From an uncultured Bacilli bacterium (GTDB lineage Bacteria; Bacillota_I; Bacilli_A; RF39; UBA660), in assembly GCA_947625715.1 (NCBI GenBank), contig CANQPR010000013.1, positions 1 to 20,053 on the forward strand: DNA of 20,053 nt, written 5' to 3'. The translations under genes and the position numbers were made by a program. Position 1 is the stretch's first letter. Each line of letters begins with the position of its first letter. Of this stretch, positions 8,025-14,228 are shown one piece after another. The notes under the pieces were generated by a model that saw nothing but the letters and a program-made list of their open reading frames with translations, did not search any database and was not told the DNA's origin.

Positions 8025-8076
8025 ATTATAACATAGCATTTTTTTTCTTGCAATTTTTTTATCTTTCTGTTATTAT
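8025..8076. promoter_or_regulatory. Back-to-back promoters sharing one palindromic -35 (TTGCAA)
   Basis: TTGCAA at 8048-8053 is its own reverse complement. Leftward, a 17-bp spacer leads to TATAAT (8025-8030) with an upstream TG (extended -10), serving the 7359-7991 gene. Rightward, a 17-bp spacer leads to TATTAT (8071-8076), also with an upstream TG, serving the tRNA-Gly that begins at 8085. RNA polymerase could engage the same hexamer in only one direction at a time. Confidence 0.75.
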
Positions 8077-8084
8077 TAAGACAC

Positions 8085-8159
8085 GCAGGCATAGTATAAT
8101 GGTTATTACTTCTCGTTGCCAACGAGATGATGCCAGTTCGATTCTGGTTGCTTGCTCCA
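8085..8159 (+). tRNA. tRNA-Gly(GCC)
   Basis: The full cloverleaf can be drawn. The acceptor stem is GCAGGCA/TGCTTGC (one G-T wobble), the anticodon stem TCTCG/CGAGA encloses loop TTGCCAA with anticodon GCC, and the T arm is GCCAG-TTCGATT-CTGGT. The discriminator is T, as in bacterial glycine tRNAs, and CCA is encoded. A promoter ends 8 bp upstream and a terminator follows at 8207-8232, so it is a single-tRNA transcript. Confidence 0.95.
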
Positions 8160-8206
8160 GTGACGTTTCTGTTCGAACTTTTTATAGTTTGAACTTAACA
8201 TATATA

Positions 8207-8232
8207 ATCAGTCCGTTTGGGTTGATTTTTTT
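8207..8232 (+). terminator. Terminator of the tRNA-Gly transcript
   Basis: ATCAGTCC-GTTT-GGGTTGAT forms an 8-bp stem with two G-T pairs and is followed by T7. Between the tRNA and this terminator there is an additional imperfect inverted repeat, GTTCGAACT/AGTTTGAAC (8171-8194). That repeat recurs in degenerate form next to the tRNA-like remnant near 10406. Confidence 0.75.
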
Positions 8233-8313
8233 GTGTTTACAAAAAAATTAACAAAGAACAATTTATTATGATAAAGTTTACAACGCAAGAGTTAGAAAAT
8301 GGTTTTAGAGAAG

Positions 8314-8364
8314 CCCTAGCTAACGAGGTATTTTGATGTTACGTTAAAATACCTAGGGGGTTAA
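8314..8364 (+). repeat. Structured repeat, copy A (CCC-AGGT-loop-ACCT-A-GGGGG-TTAA)
   Basis: CCC (8314-8316) can pair with the G-run 8356-8360. Inside it, AGGTATTTT (8326-8334) pairs perfectly with AAAATACCT (8346-8354). CCTAGGGGGTTAA (8352-8364) is shared exactly with copy B (10487-10526), and a diverged copy C lies at 17106-17150 on the minus strand. The rest of the 348-bp stretch 8160-8507 holds the tRNA trailer and terminator and, near 8460-8465, a TATAAT that may serve the CPBP gene. No ORF was found in it. Confidence 0.6.
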
Positions 8365-8507
8365 GTATTTCGGTATAAAAAATAAGCTAGACGTGTTCAG
8401 AACGCAAAAAGACTTTTATTATTTTTGAAAAGATACTATCTAAAAATGTCTAAAGGTATTATAATATTTAGTAAAGAAATGATATTTTGTTATATGGTTG
8501 GTGAAAT

Positions 8508-9242
8508 ATGAAAAATAAAGTTTTAAAATATTTGTTTATCACTTTTGGAATAAGTTGGATCAGTTGGTTCATCGTTATTTTGTTCATTCAATTTGGCCTT
8601 TCTAAATATCCAGATGCTTTGAGTTGTACTTTAGGAATCATAGGAACTTTAGGTCCTACTATTGCGTCTATTATGTTATTAGAAGAAAAAAAGAATTTTA
8701 AAAATATTGCAAAATTCATATTTAATAAAAAGAAAAAGACATATTTATATTTAATTGTTTTAAGTATTATTTTGATTTTAAGTTTTTCATTCCTTTGCAA
8801 TTATAATAATGAAAATCCATTTTATTTTATAGTGCCATTATTCATATATGCTATAACTTTTGGCGGAGGTTTTGAGGAATTAGGTTGGAGAGGAACACTA
8901 CAACCTAATTTGGAAAAAAAGCATTCCTTTATTATTAGTGCTATAATAACTGGAATTATATGGGGATTATGGCATATTCCATTACAAATTATACAAGGAT
9001 ATGCTTTCTTTGATTCTAATTTTGTTTCATTTATGTTTGGAATTATTATGTTTAGTATCGTTTTAGCATATATTTATAAGAAAACAAATTCTATATTTTA
9101 TTGTGCATTTCTACACGGTTTGTATAATACTTTAACAACAATTTTTATTGTCAACAATATTGAAGTATTAATGATAGAGTTTGTACTTGCAATCATATCT
9201 ATATTTTTATATTGCAAAGAAAAATATGTAAATAAAATATAA
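8508..9242 (+). CDS. CPBP-family intramembrane metalloprotease (Abi/CAAX-like)
   Basis: A polytopic membrane protein of 244 residues with seven to eight hydrophobic segments. The family's motifs are all present: GFEELGWRG with Glu123-Glu124 and Arg128 (motif 1), WGLWHIPL with His156 (motif 2), and the downstream FLHGLYNT with His203 and Asn207. Relatives include CAAX-type proteases, bacteriocin self-immunity proteins and proteins once called abortive infection. The substrate cannot be deduced. It is plus-strand in a mainly minus-strand region and lies between the tRNA-Gly trailer and the structured RNA, which suggests accessory origin. TTGGTGAA gives a modest ribosome site before ATATG. Confidence 0.9.
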   Translation: MKNKVLKYLFITFGISWISWFIVILFIQFGLSKYPDALSCTLGIIGTLGPTIASIMLLEEKKNFKNIAKFIFNKKKKTYLYLIVLSIILILSFSFLCNYNNENPFYFIVPLFIYAITFGGGFEELGWRGTLQPNLEKKHSFIISAIITGIIWGLWHIPLQIIQGYAFFDSNFVSFMFGIIMFSIVLAYIYKKTNSIFYCAFLHGLYNTLTTIFIVNNIEVLMIEFVLAIISIFLYCKEKYVNKI

Positions 9243-9286
9243 AAAAACATTTGCTTTATGCTAAATTTATGTTGCCGAAAAGTTGC

Positions 9287-9310
9287 TAATGTATCAAGTA
9301 ATGTATCAAG
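9287..9310 (+). repeat. 12-bp tandem repeat (TAATGTATCAAG x2)
   Basis: Two exact tandem copies of TAATGTATCAAG lie between the CPBP stop and the ncRNA promoter. There is no hairpin with a U-tract here, so how the CPBP transcript ends is unclear. The repeat could be a binding site or a slippage product. Confidence 0.6.
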
Positions 9311-9334
9311 AAAACAAATTTTCATATAATAGTA

Positions 9335-9369
9335 TTGACAATAATTATTTAAAAATGGTATTATTGTCA
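9335..9369 (+). promoter_or_regulatory. Promoter embedded in a perfect 10-bp inverted repeat
   Basis: TTGACA (9335-9340), an 18-bp spacer and TATTAT (9359-9364). TGACAATAAT (9336-9345) and ATTATTGTCA (9360-9369) are exact inverted repeats separated by 14 bp. The left arm covers the -35 and the right arm covers the -10. This is the layout of an operator for a dimeric repressor. Transcription would start near 9371 and make the ncRNA. Confidence 0.65.
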
Positions 9370-9370
9370 T

Positions 9371-9446
9371 ATGAAAACTCTGTTCAATCCGAAGCTTTAC
9401 GTTTAGTACGTGAAAGGTTTATGTAGGAAGAATGGAGTTTTTTATT
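9371..9446 (+). ncRNA. Compact structured RNA beside the DUF3800 gene
   Basis: A predicted RNA of about 76 nt with its own promoter (9335-9364) and U-tract (9438-9443). The closing helix is 12 continuous pairs, AAAACTCTGTTC (9374-9385) with GAATGGAGTTTT (9430-9441), including two G-T wobbles. An internal loop and CC/GG pairing (9389-9390 with 9426-9427) follow, then a 7-bp hairpin TTTACGT/ACGTGAA (9396-9402, 9408-9414) with a five-base loop. The 3' end overlaps the stop codon of the convergent DUF3800 gene. From memory, bioinformatic surveys of structured RNAs (Weinberg and colleagues, 2017) described several DUF3800-associated motifs. Whether this is one of them cannot be settled here. The element could instead be an elaborate terminator. 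Confidence 0.6.
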
Positions 9447-10281
9447 TTGAATTTTTAGTTAATGATGAATCAAATACACTATTTTTAGATTTAAAACACC
9501 AATGTCGATATGGATCTTTCCAATGATTAGCAAAATCATCACGACTACTAGTTGATACCCCAATATTAAAATTAGGATAAATGGTTTTGATATTTCTTAA
9601 AATATTTTTATATAATTTTTCTTTTGCAATAGTTCTTTTGCCACGTAATCGACTACCTGGTGCTTTTTCTTTATCCATATTATTCAATTTAAAATTCATT
9701 GCACCTAATATAATATCCATACATTGTAATATTACGTGATTTTTGGAATCCACTTCTGCTATATCTTCATTATAAATATGAACATTATTTATATAAAAAA
9801 AGTCATTAAGTGCATAAATATAACCTTTAAATTCTTTGTTCTTCTTTTTCGTATCTGGTAATTTATCAAAATATAATTTTAATGTTATTTGTTCTTTTTC
9901 TGTTAGATTACAATAATCTATTCCAAAAGCATGTTTAATAAATTGATAATATAAAAGAAAATATTCTTTTTCCTCATGCTCTCTAGTTAAATTTTGTGGA
10001 ACTTGTGCATTTTGTCTAAACATTATCCTTATCTTAATTTTATTAGATTTAACAAATTCAAAAAAATAATCAATTAATTTTAAATACTTATCTAAATATT
10101 GTTCAGTAACTTTTGTCCATTTGACTTCTTGAAATAATCCTAGTTCTTTCTTTTTAGCATTAAGTCTATCATTTACTTTTTGAAGTTCAGCATAATTAAT
10201 CAAAGCACCACCGTAAAAATTACTAAAATATTTGCCTTTTCTATGTGATTCATCTGCATAAATTAAATAATGTTTTTTCAT
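9442..10281 (-). CDS. DUF3800 domain protein
   Basis: A 279-residue protein. The domain opens with the typical HYLIYADES, whose Asp10 and Glu11 are acidic residues near the N-terminus. Also typical are EVKWTKV near 52-58, YFDKLPDTKKKN near 157-168 and DSKNHVILQCMDIILGAMNF near 194-213. DUF3800 is often described as having an RNase H-like fold with acidic active-site residues, frequently on mobile elements, and without an established function. The frame runs 11 codons further upstream, but the ATG at 10281 is preceded by GGTGAT and aligns with the usual family start. It is convergent with the ncRNA and with CPBP. Confidence 0.88.
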   Translation of the reverse strand: MKKHYLIYADESHRKGKYFSNFYGGALINYAELQKVNDRLNAKKKELGLFQEVKWTKVTEQYLDKYLKLIDYFFEFVKSNKIKIRIMFRQNAQVPQNLTREHEEKEYFLLYYQFIKHAFGIDYCNLTEKEQITLKLYFDKLPDTKKKNKEFKGYIYALNDFFYINNVHIYNEDIAEVDSKNHVILQCMDIILGAMNFKLNNMDKEKAPGSRLRGKRTIAKEKLYKNILRNIKTIYPNFNIGVSTSSRDDFANHWKDPYRHWCFKSKNSVFDSSLTKNSK

Positions 10282-10300
10282 AATATCACCGCTAAAAAAT

Positions 10301-10330
10301 ATTTTATCACACACACTTTTTGTTTTTCAA
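10301..10330 (-). promoter_or_regulatory. Promoter of the DUF3800 gene
   Basis: TTGAAA (10325-10330), an 18-bp spacer with TGTGTGTG and TAAAAT (10301-10306), preceded by TGA (extended -10), on the minus strand. It lies 20 bp from the ATG at 10281, which again argues against the longer start at 10314. Confidence 0.5.
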
Positions 10331-10378
10331 GTTAGTAGAGTCTTCTGTGATTTATAATTTAAAAATGTCCTCTTTTTA

Positions 10379-10429
10379 GTTGTAGATAACTACGACACTC
10401 GCTCCATTAGTGAATCTGTTTGAACTTTT
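10379..10429 (+). pseudogene. tRNA-Gly 3'-end-like remnant with its trailer
   Basis: TCGCTCCA and the bases that follow (10399-10429) align without gaps to the tRNA-Gly 3' end plus trailer at 8153-8183: 23 of 31 positions match, including GCTCCA, TCTGTT and GAACTTTT. Just before it, GTTGTAG-ATAA-CTACGAC can fold like a T arm but lacks the TTCGA loop. No 5' tRNA half is present. Nothing coding was seen in 10315-10669. That stretch holds this remnant, a terminator, structured repeat copy B and the DUF2207 terminator. Confidence 0.5.
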
Positions 10430-10448
10430 CGAACTTTAAAATATATTT

Positions 10449-10473
10449 CATCTCTAAATAGAGATGATTTTTT
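10449..10473 (+). terminator. Terminator after the tRNA-like remnant
   Basis: A perfect 7-bp stem CATCTCT-AAAT-AGAGATG is followed by A and T6 on the plus strand. It occupies the same relative place as the tRNA-Gly terminator at 8207-8232, but the sequence is different. Confidence 0.7.
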
Positions 10474-10486
10474 ATGTAATAAAAAT

Positions 10487-10526
10487 CCCCACAGGACATT
10501 TTGATACGCTTTTCCTAGGGGGTTAA
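10487..10526 (+). repeat. Structured repeat, copy B
   Basis: CCCC (10487-10490), AGGA (10493-10496), a loop containing ATTTTGAT, then TCCT (10513-10516), A and GGGGG (10518-10522) followed by TTAA. CCTAGGGGGTTAA (10514-10526) is identical to copy A. The inner helix keeps pairing through a compensatory change: AGGT/ACCT in A becomes AGGA/TCCT in B. Confidence 0.6.
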
Positions 10527-10596
10527 TAACTTAATATAAAATGAACATATACTTGCTATATCTGACATTTTATATATTAAATATTATCAGCATTTT

Positions 10597-10651
10597 CAAT
10601 AAAAAAGGGCTGTTTAAAAATTAGATAATTAACTGCTTGACAGCTCCTTTT
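10597..10651 (-). terminator. Terminator of the lemA-DUF2207 operon
   Basis: AAAAGGAGCTGT pairs with ACAGCCCTTTT across a loop of about 27 nt. TTTTTTATTG follows on the minus strand. It is placed just past the DUF2207 stop at 10670. Confidence 0.65.
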
Positions 10652-10669
10652 CATAAACAACAAGAGGCT

Positions 10670-13138
10670 TTACCAGGAACCTCCACCACCTCCGCCAGAG
10701 CCCCCGCCGGATGATCCTCCACCAGAACTTCCACCAGAATCACTAGATGGGTTTGATGACATAGATCTTTGAGCAGATGTCATAGTCAAATTCATAAACG
10801 TTCTAAAAGTTGAAATATCAAAACTATTATAACTATCATACCAAGTTGGAGCTTGTAATGATATTGTTTCAAACTTTTTAATCCATTTATCAGAGACACC
10901 TAAAACATAGGTATATGGTAAAATATCATAAAAATAATTTGGATTTTGCACAACTAATGACTCTAATTTATCTTTTTCAACTGTTTCCAAGAAATTTTTA
11001 AAGCCTCTTAACTTTCCTAACATTTTATTACCATATTTTGTTCTTTTGGATAGATGGATTAAACATATCATCATACCTATAATAGAAAATATTCCAATAG
11101 CATAGCTAGTAAGATATGTCATATCTTGAATTAAAGTTGGTAAAACTATAAATGCCCATGGTACTCCCCCAAATCCTAATCCCCAGATTAAACCAAATAT
11201 TTTTTCGCTGATAGGTCTTCTTTCAAATATCATGCTAAACAAAAAGGAAAAACCAATGCCGGGAAAAAGTAAAGCAAAAATTAACATTCCTGGTTGTCCA
11301 TAATTAAATATTGGAGGAATTGTAATCAAACAATATGTAATAATAATCAATAATTTGATTAAAATTTTTTTATTTGAAGCAGATTTTTCAAATATTTTAT
11401 CTATATTTTGTTTATTGTTAATACTACGTAAGATTCTATTATTTGTTATATAAAAATTATTATATAGCATTTTATCAGTAACTATAGTTCTATCATATTC
11501 AAATAAACCTTGCATAAACCATTGTTCATACATATTCGTTCCATCATAATCTTTTAATTTTTTTATTACAAATTTATTCTTTTTATTAGATTTAATAATT
11601 GAAGATTTTAAACCATATTGTTCATAATCAATTGGTGTAGCAATATTTTGATAAATATCTAACATATTTTCATAGTATTTAATTTTTTTAGAGTTTGGAT
11701 TAGTTTGTTTTTCTTCATTTATTTTATTTTGTAATTTAATTATTTTTTGATTAGCTTTATTTATGGAATTATTATTTAAATTTACTTTTTTAGAATCTAA
11801 ATCAATTTGTTTGTCACTAATTTGTATGTAGCCTTTATTAGCTAAATATATTAATAATGATGTTATATCCTTATTTTCAGCTTTACCATTATATAAAAAG
11901 CCAACTTCTAAACTATTAAATCCTTCAGGAGGATAAAATTCAACTGTTTCGATAACTTGTTCATCACGACCGAATATATACCATATTAAAATGGAAAGTG
12001 CTAAAAATAATATTGGTAAGAAGAAAATAATGTAATCCATTATATTAATAGTTAAACCTGCATTAACAAAATAGCCTTCATCTAGTTCACATCTTACAGT
12101 TAAAGCTTCATTTTTATTTAAAATACCTTCGTAACTTCCGGTTATTTTATTTTTATTAACATTATATTTAATTTTACTATTAAGAGTAGAGCCTTTCTTA
12201 CCTGATGAAAAACCTAATTTACTTGAATCAAAATCTTTTGGCATAGTAATTGAAAAAGTAATATTACCAATAACAGTATCCCATTCATCGCCAATAATAT
12301 TATAATATAACTCATCATAATCTTTAAGAGGATCTTTTCCTAAATTATAAGTGTATTTTATTACATAAGTTTGCTCTCCTTTTAAAGTTTGACTAGCTGA
12401 ACCTATTTTAATTTTATAGTTTCCATATACTTTCGATGTAGTGTATTCATTATCAATACTTAAATTTGTTATTTGTGTTCTATTTTTGGTTGTGGTTCCA
12501 TCTAATCTTGTAACGGTATTTTTTAAAGGGATAGTTCTAAATATTCCATGTTTGGCAACATTAAAATAAGCAGTAATTGTTTCCGTAATATCTAAAGTAT
12601 TATTTTCATTAACAAGTATATTAATATCATATTTATCTATTACATAATCATAAGATTTATATTGACTATTTTTACTTGGTGTAGAAGATGAAATATTTGG
12701 TTCCGATAATGAAGTACCGGTGATATTTATTGATAAACGATAGTAATATATTTCATTAATATTATGATCTTCTAAAATACTTAAATTAGACATTTGATTA
12801 AAATTGCTTGTCCCCAACATTGCGGTATTAAAATTATTTTCTTTAGCAATCAAATTATAATTAGCATCATAATATAGTATATTGGAAATGTAATCAATAT
12901 TATTATCAGAACTGTTAGTAACATCTCCTGTTAATCCAAAACTTAAAATTGAATTAGAAGAATAATCTTTAAATGTTAGATTAGAAAATGATAAATCACC
13001 AACATTTAAACTTTTATTATTATCGTTAATGCTTATATAAGATGTTTGGTTTGATAAAGCCGTTGCAGTTGATGAGCCAAAAAGAAAAAGAAATACTACA
13101 ACTACAATCCAAAATAACCCCTTAAAATTTCTTTTCAT
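10670..13138 (-). CDS. DUF2207 membrane protein with N-terminal FxLYD-like domain and Gly-rich tail
   Basis: An 822-residue exported membrane protein. In order it has a signal peptide (1-28), a domain at about 35-145 with GLTGDVTNSSDNNIDYIS and LYYDANYNLIAKE that looks like FxLYD, and a DUF2207 extracellular domain at about 165-355 with the typical start YDINILVNENNTLDITETI and FNVAKHGIFRTIPL. A TM at about 368-388 follows, then a lysine-rich cytoplasmic region, further TMs at about 592-690 and a tail of almost only Gly and Ser ending in Trp. DUF2207 proteins commonly sit beside lemA, as here with a 15-bp gap. The function of the pair is unknown; envelope maintenance is an inference. The extra FxLYD-like domain makes it longer than usual. 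Confidence 0.88.
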   Translation of the reverse strand: MKRNFKGLFWIVVVVFLFLFGSSTATALSNQTSYISINDNNKSLNVGDLSFSNLTFKDYSSNSILSFGLTGDVTNSSDNNIDYISNILYYDANYNLIAKENNFNTAMLGTSNFNQMSNLSILEDHNINEIYYYRLSINITGTSLSEPNISSSTPSKNSQYKSYDYVIDKYDINILVNENNTLDITETITAYFNVAKHGIFRTIPLKNTVTRLDGTTTKNRTQITNLSIDNEYTTSKVYGNYKIKIGSASQTLKGEQTYVIKYTYNLGKDPLKDYDELYYNIIGDEWDTVIGNITFSITMPKDFDSSKLGFSSGKKGSTLNSKIKYNVNKNKITGSYEGILNKNEALTVRCELDEGYFVNAGLTINIMDYIIFFLPILFLALSILIWYIFGRDEQVIETVEFYPPEGFNSLEVGFLYNGKAENKDITSLLIYLANKGYIQISDKQIDLDSKKVNLNNNSINKANQKIIKLQNKINEEKQTNPNSKKIKYYENMLDIYQNIATPIDYEQYGLKSSIIKSNKKNKFVIKKLKDYDGTNMYEQWFMQGLFEYDRTIVTDKMLYNNFYITNNRILRSINNKQNIDKIFEKSASNKKILIKLLIIITYCLITIPPIFNYGQPGMLIFALLFPGIGFSFLFSMIFERRPISEKIFGLIWGLGFGGVPWAFIVLPTLIQDMTYLTSYAIGIFSIIGMMICLIHLSKRTKYGNKMLGKLRGFKNFLETVEKDKLESLVVQNPNYFYDILPYTYVLGVSDKWIKKFETISLQAPTWYDSYNSFDISTFRTFMNLTMTSAQRSMSSNPSSDSGGSSGGGSSGGGSGGGGGGSW

Positions 13139-13153
13139 TATAGTTAGCCTCCA

Positions 13154-13702
13154 TTATAAATTTACTTTTACGTTTTCTCTTTCCATTTCTTTAGCTTCAA
13201 ACATATTTTTGACTTTATAGCCAAACATTTTAGCTACTATGTTACTCGGAAACATCTCAACTTTGTTATTATAAATTCTTACAGTTCCATTATAATATTT
13301 TCTAGAATTAGCAATATCATCTTCAACTTTTGTAAGTTGATTACTTAAATCTTTAAAATTTTCACTAGCTTTTAAATCCGGATAAGACTCAGCTAAAGCC
13401 ATAATTTTATTAATGCCTTTTGATATTTGTTCATTAGTTTTTATTTTTTCATCATCTGACATTTTATCATAGGTACTATTTCTTAATTCTATAACTTCTT
13501 GTAAAGTCTTTTTTTCGTGATCTATATAACCTTTTACACTTTCGACAATATTGGGAATTAAATCCCATCTTTTTTTCAAATAAACATCCATTGTTGAAAA
13601 AGCTTCTTTGACTTTGTTATTTAATTTTATAAAACTGTTATAGGTAACAAATAACCCTATTAAAATAATAATTATTACCGCTATAGTTATGTACAGCCAC
13701 AT
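13154..13702 (-). CDS. lemA: LemA family protein
   Basis: A 182-residue membrane-anchored helical protein. One N-terminal TM (about 3-23) is followed by the LemA signature YNSFIKLNNKVKEAFSTMDV, KKRWDLIPNIVESVKGY, LAESYPDLKASENFKDL and YNGTVRIYNNKVEMFPSN. LemA proteins expose a short N-terminus outside and keep a helical bundle in the cytoplasm; their role is poorly known. A GTG three codons upstream (13711) overlaps the ribosome site AGAGGTGG. The ATG at 13702 with 5-nt spacing is therefore preferred. It is the first gene of an operon with the DUF2207 gene. Confidence 0.93.
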   Translation of the reverse strand: MWLYITIAVIIIILIGLFVTYNSFIKLNNKVKEAFSTMDVYLKKRWDLIPNIVESVKGYIDHEKKTLQEVIELRNSTYDKMSDDEKIKTNEQISKGINKIMALAESYPDLKASENFKDLSNQLTKVEDDIANSRKYYNGTVRIYNNKVEMFPSNIVAKMFGYKVKNMFEAKEMERENVKVNL

Positions 13703-13721
13703 TTTAACCACCTCTAAGTCT

Positions 13722-13730
13722 ATTATATCA
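13722..13730 (-). promoter_or_regulatory. Extended -10 promoter of lemA-DUF2207
   Basis: TGATATAAT on the minus strand fits TGnTATAAT. The -35 region is only T-rich. The leader before the ATG at 13702 would be about 13 nt. Confidence 0.5.
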
Positions 13731-13840
13731 TACTTTTATTTTAAAAAATTATTTTTGTGTTAAGAAAATAAAAATTTAATTTATATGCCTTTTTCCATCA
13801 CAAATGTTATTCTATAAATATAGAAGTTTAAAAAAGGATT

Positions 13841-14228
13841 ATGAATAAATTTTCTAATATCAACAATAGTGAATTACAAGAAATTTTAAAATTTGTTATG
13901 GATAAAACAATATTTTTTTCATAATGAAATGCAATTATTATCAAAAGAAGAAATTATAAACTATAAAGAACACTTGAATATAAAAATAGATAATATAATA
14001 CCTTTAGTAGATTTATATGATAATATTTTTCTTGTGTACAACATAGATGATGATACTTTTGCAAAATTAAATATTACTGATGAAATTATTTATGGAAAAA
14101 CTAAAACTATTGAAAATTATCTAAAACTACTACAAGAATATATAGTTAAAAAAATCGAGCATATAGTTCGATTTTTTAATTTGATAATAATTAGATTTAA
14201 AATAACGGTGCAAAAAGTCTTAAAATAG
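13841..14228 (+). pseudogene. Small plus-strand gene interrupted at a T7 run
   Basis: The ATG at 13841, after AAAAAGGA, reads 27 codons (MNKFSNINNSELQEILKF...) to a TAA at 13922, just after T7 (13913-13919). Removing one T joins it in frame to HNEMQLLSKEEIINYKEH and a further 95 or so codons. The joined product of about 105 residues has good amphipathic and acidic sequence (IIPLVDLYDNIFLVYNIDDD). It vaguely recalls SMI1/KNR4-type immunity proteins, but no family is assigned. The last 20 or so codons run through the terminator at 14148-14177 and overlap the convergent cls gene, so the true C-terminus probably lies near the A7 run (14148-14154). This is a pseudogene, a slippage-controlled gene or an indel error. 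Confidence 0.55.
14148..14177 (+). terminator. Bidirectional terminator between the frameshifted gene and cls
   Basis: AAAAAATCGAGC-ATATA-GTTCGATTTTTT is a 12-bp stem with one G-T pair. Its A-run on one side and T-run on the other suit both converging transcripts, which meet here. Confidence 0.75.

Noticed and set aside
7992..8039. Longer N-terminus for the membrane-anchored protein
   Set aside because: The extra 16 codons lie across and upstream of the gene's own -10 and start site and add no signal-peptide logic.
8048..8251. 67-codon plus-strand open frame
   Set aside because: It is entirely explained by tRNA-Gly and its promoter and terminator, has no ribosome site, and its translation has no protein-like features.
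9287..9310. CRISPR-like array from the 12-bp repeats
   Set aside because: There are only two copies, directly abutting with no spacers, and no cas genes in the window.
9098..9370. 90-codon minus-strand frame opposite the end of CPBP
   Set aside because: It overlaps a clear CPBP coding region and the ncRNA promoter, with no recognisable domain or ribosome site.
9371..9406. 11-codon leaderless ORF (MKTLFNPKLYV) at the start of the ncRNA
   Set aside because: It has no ribosome site. The bases are all used in the closing helix and inner hairpin, which explain the sequence better. It is kept only as a remote alternative (leader peptide).
14148..14228. C-terminal tail of the small plus-strand frame
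   Set aside because: The codons run through a strong terminator and into the convergent cls gene. The tail is probably read-through of a shifted frame and not real protein.
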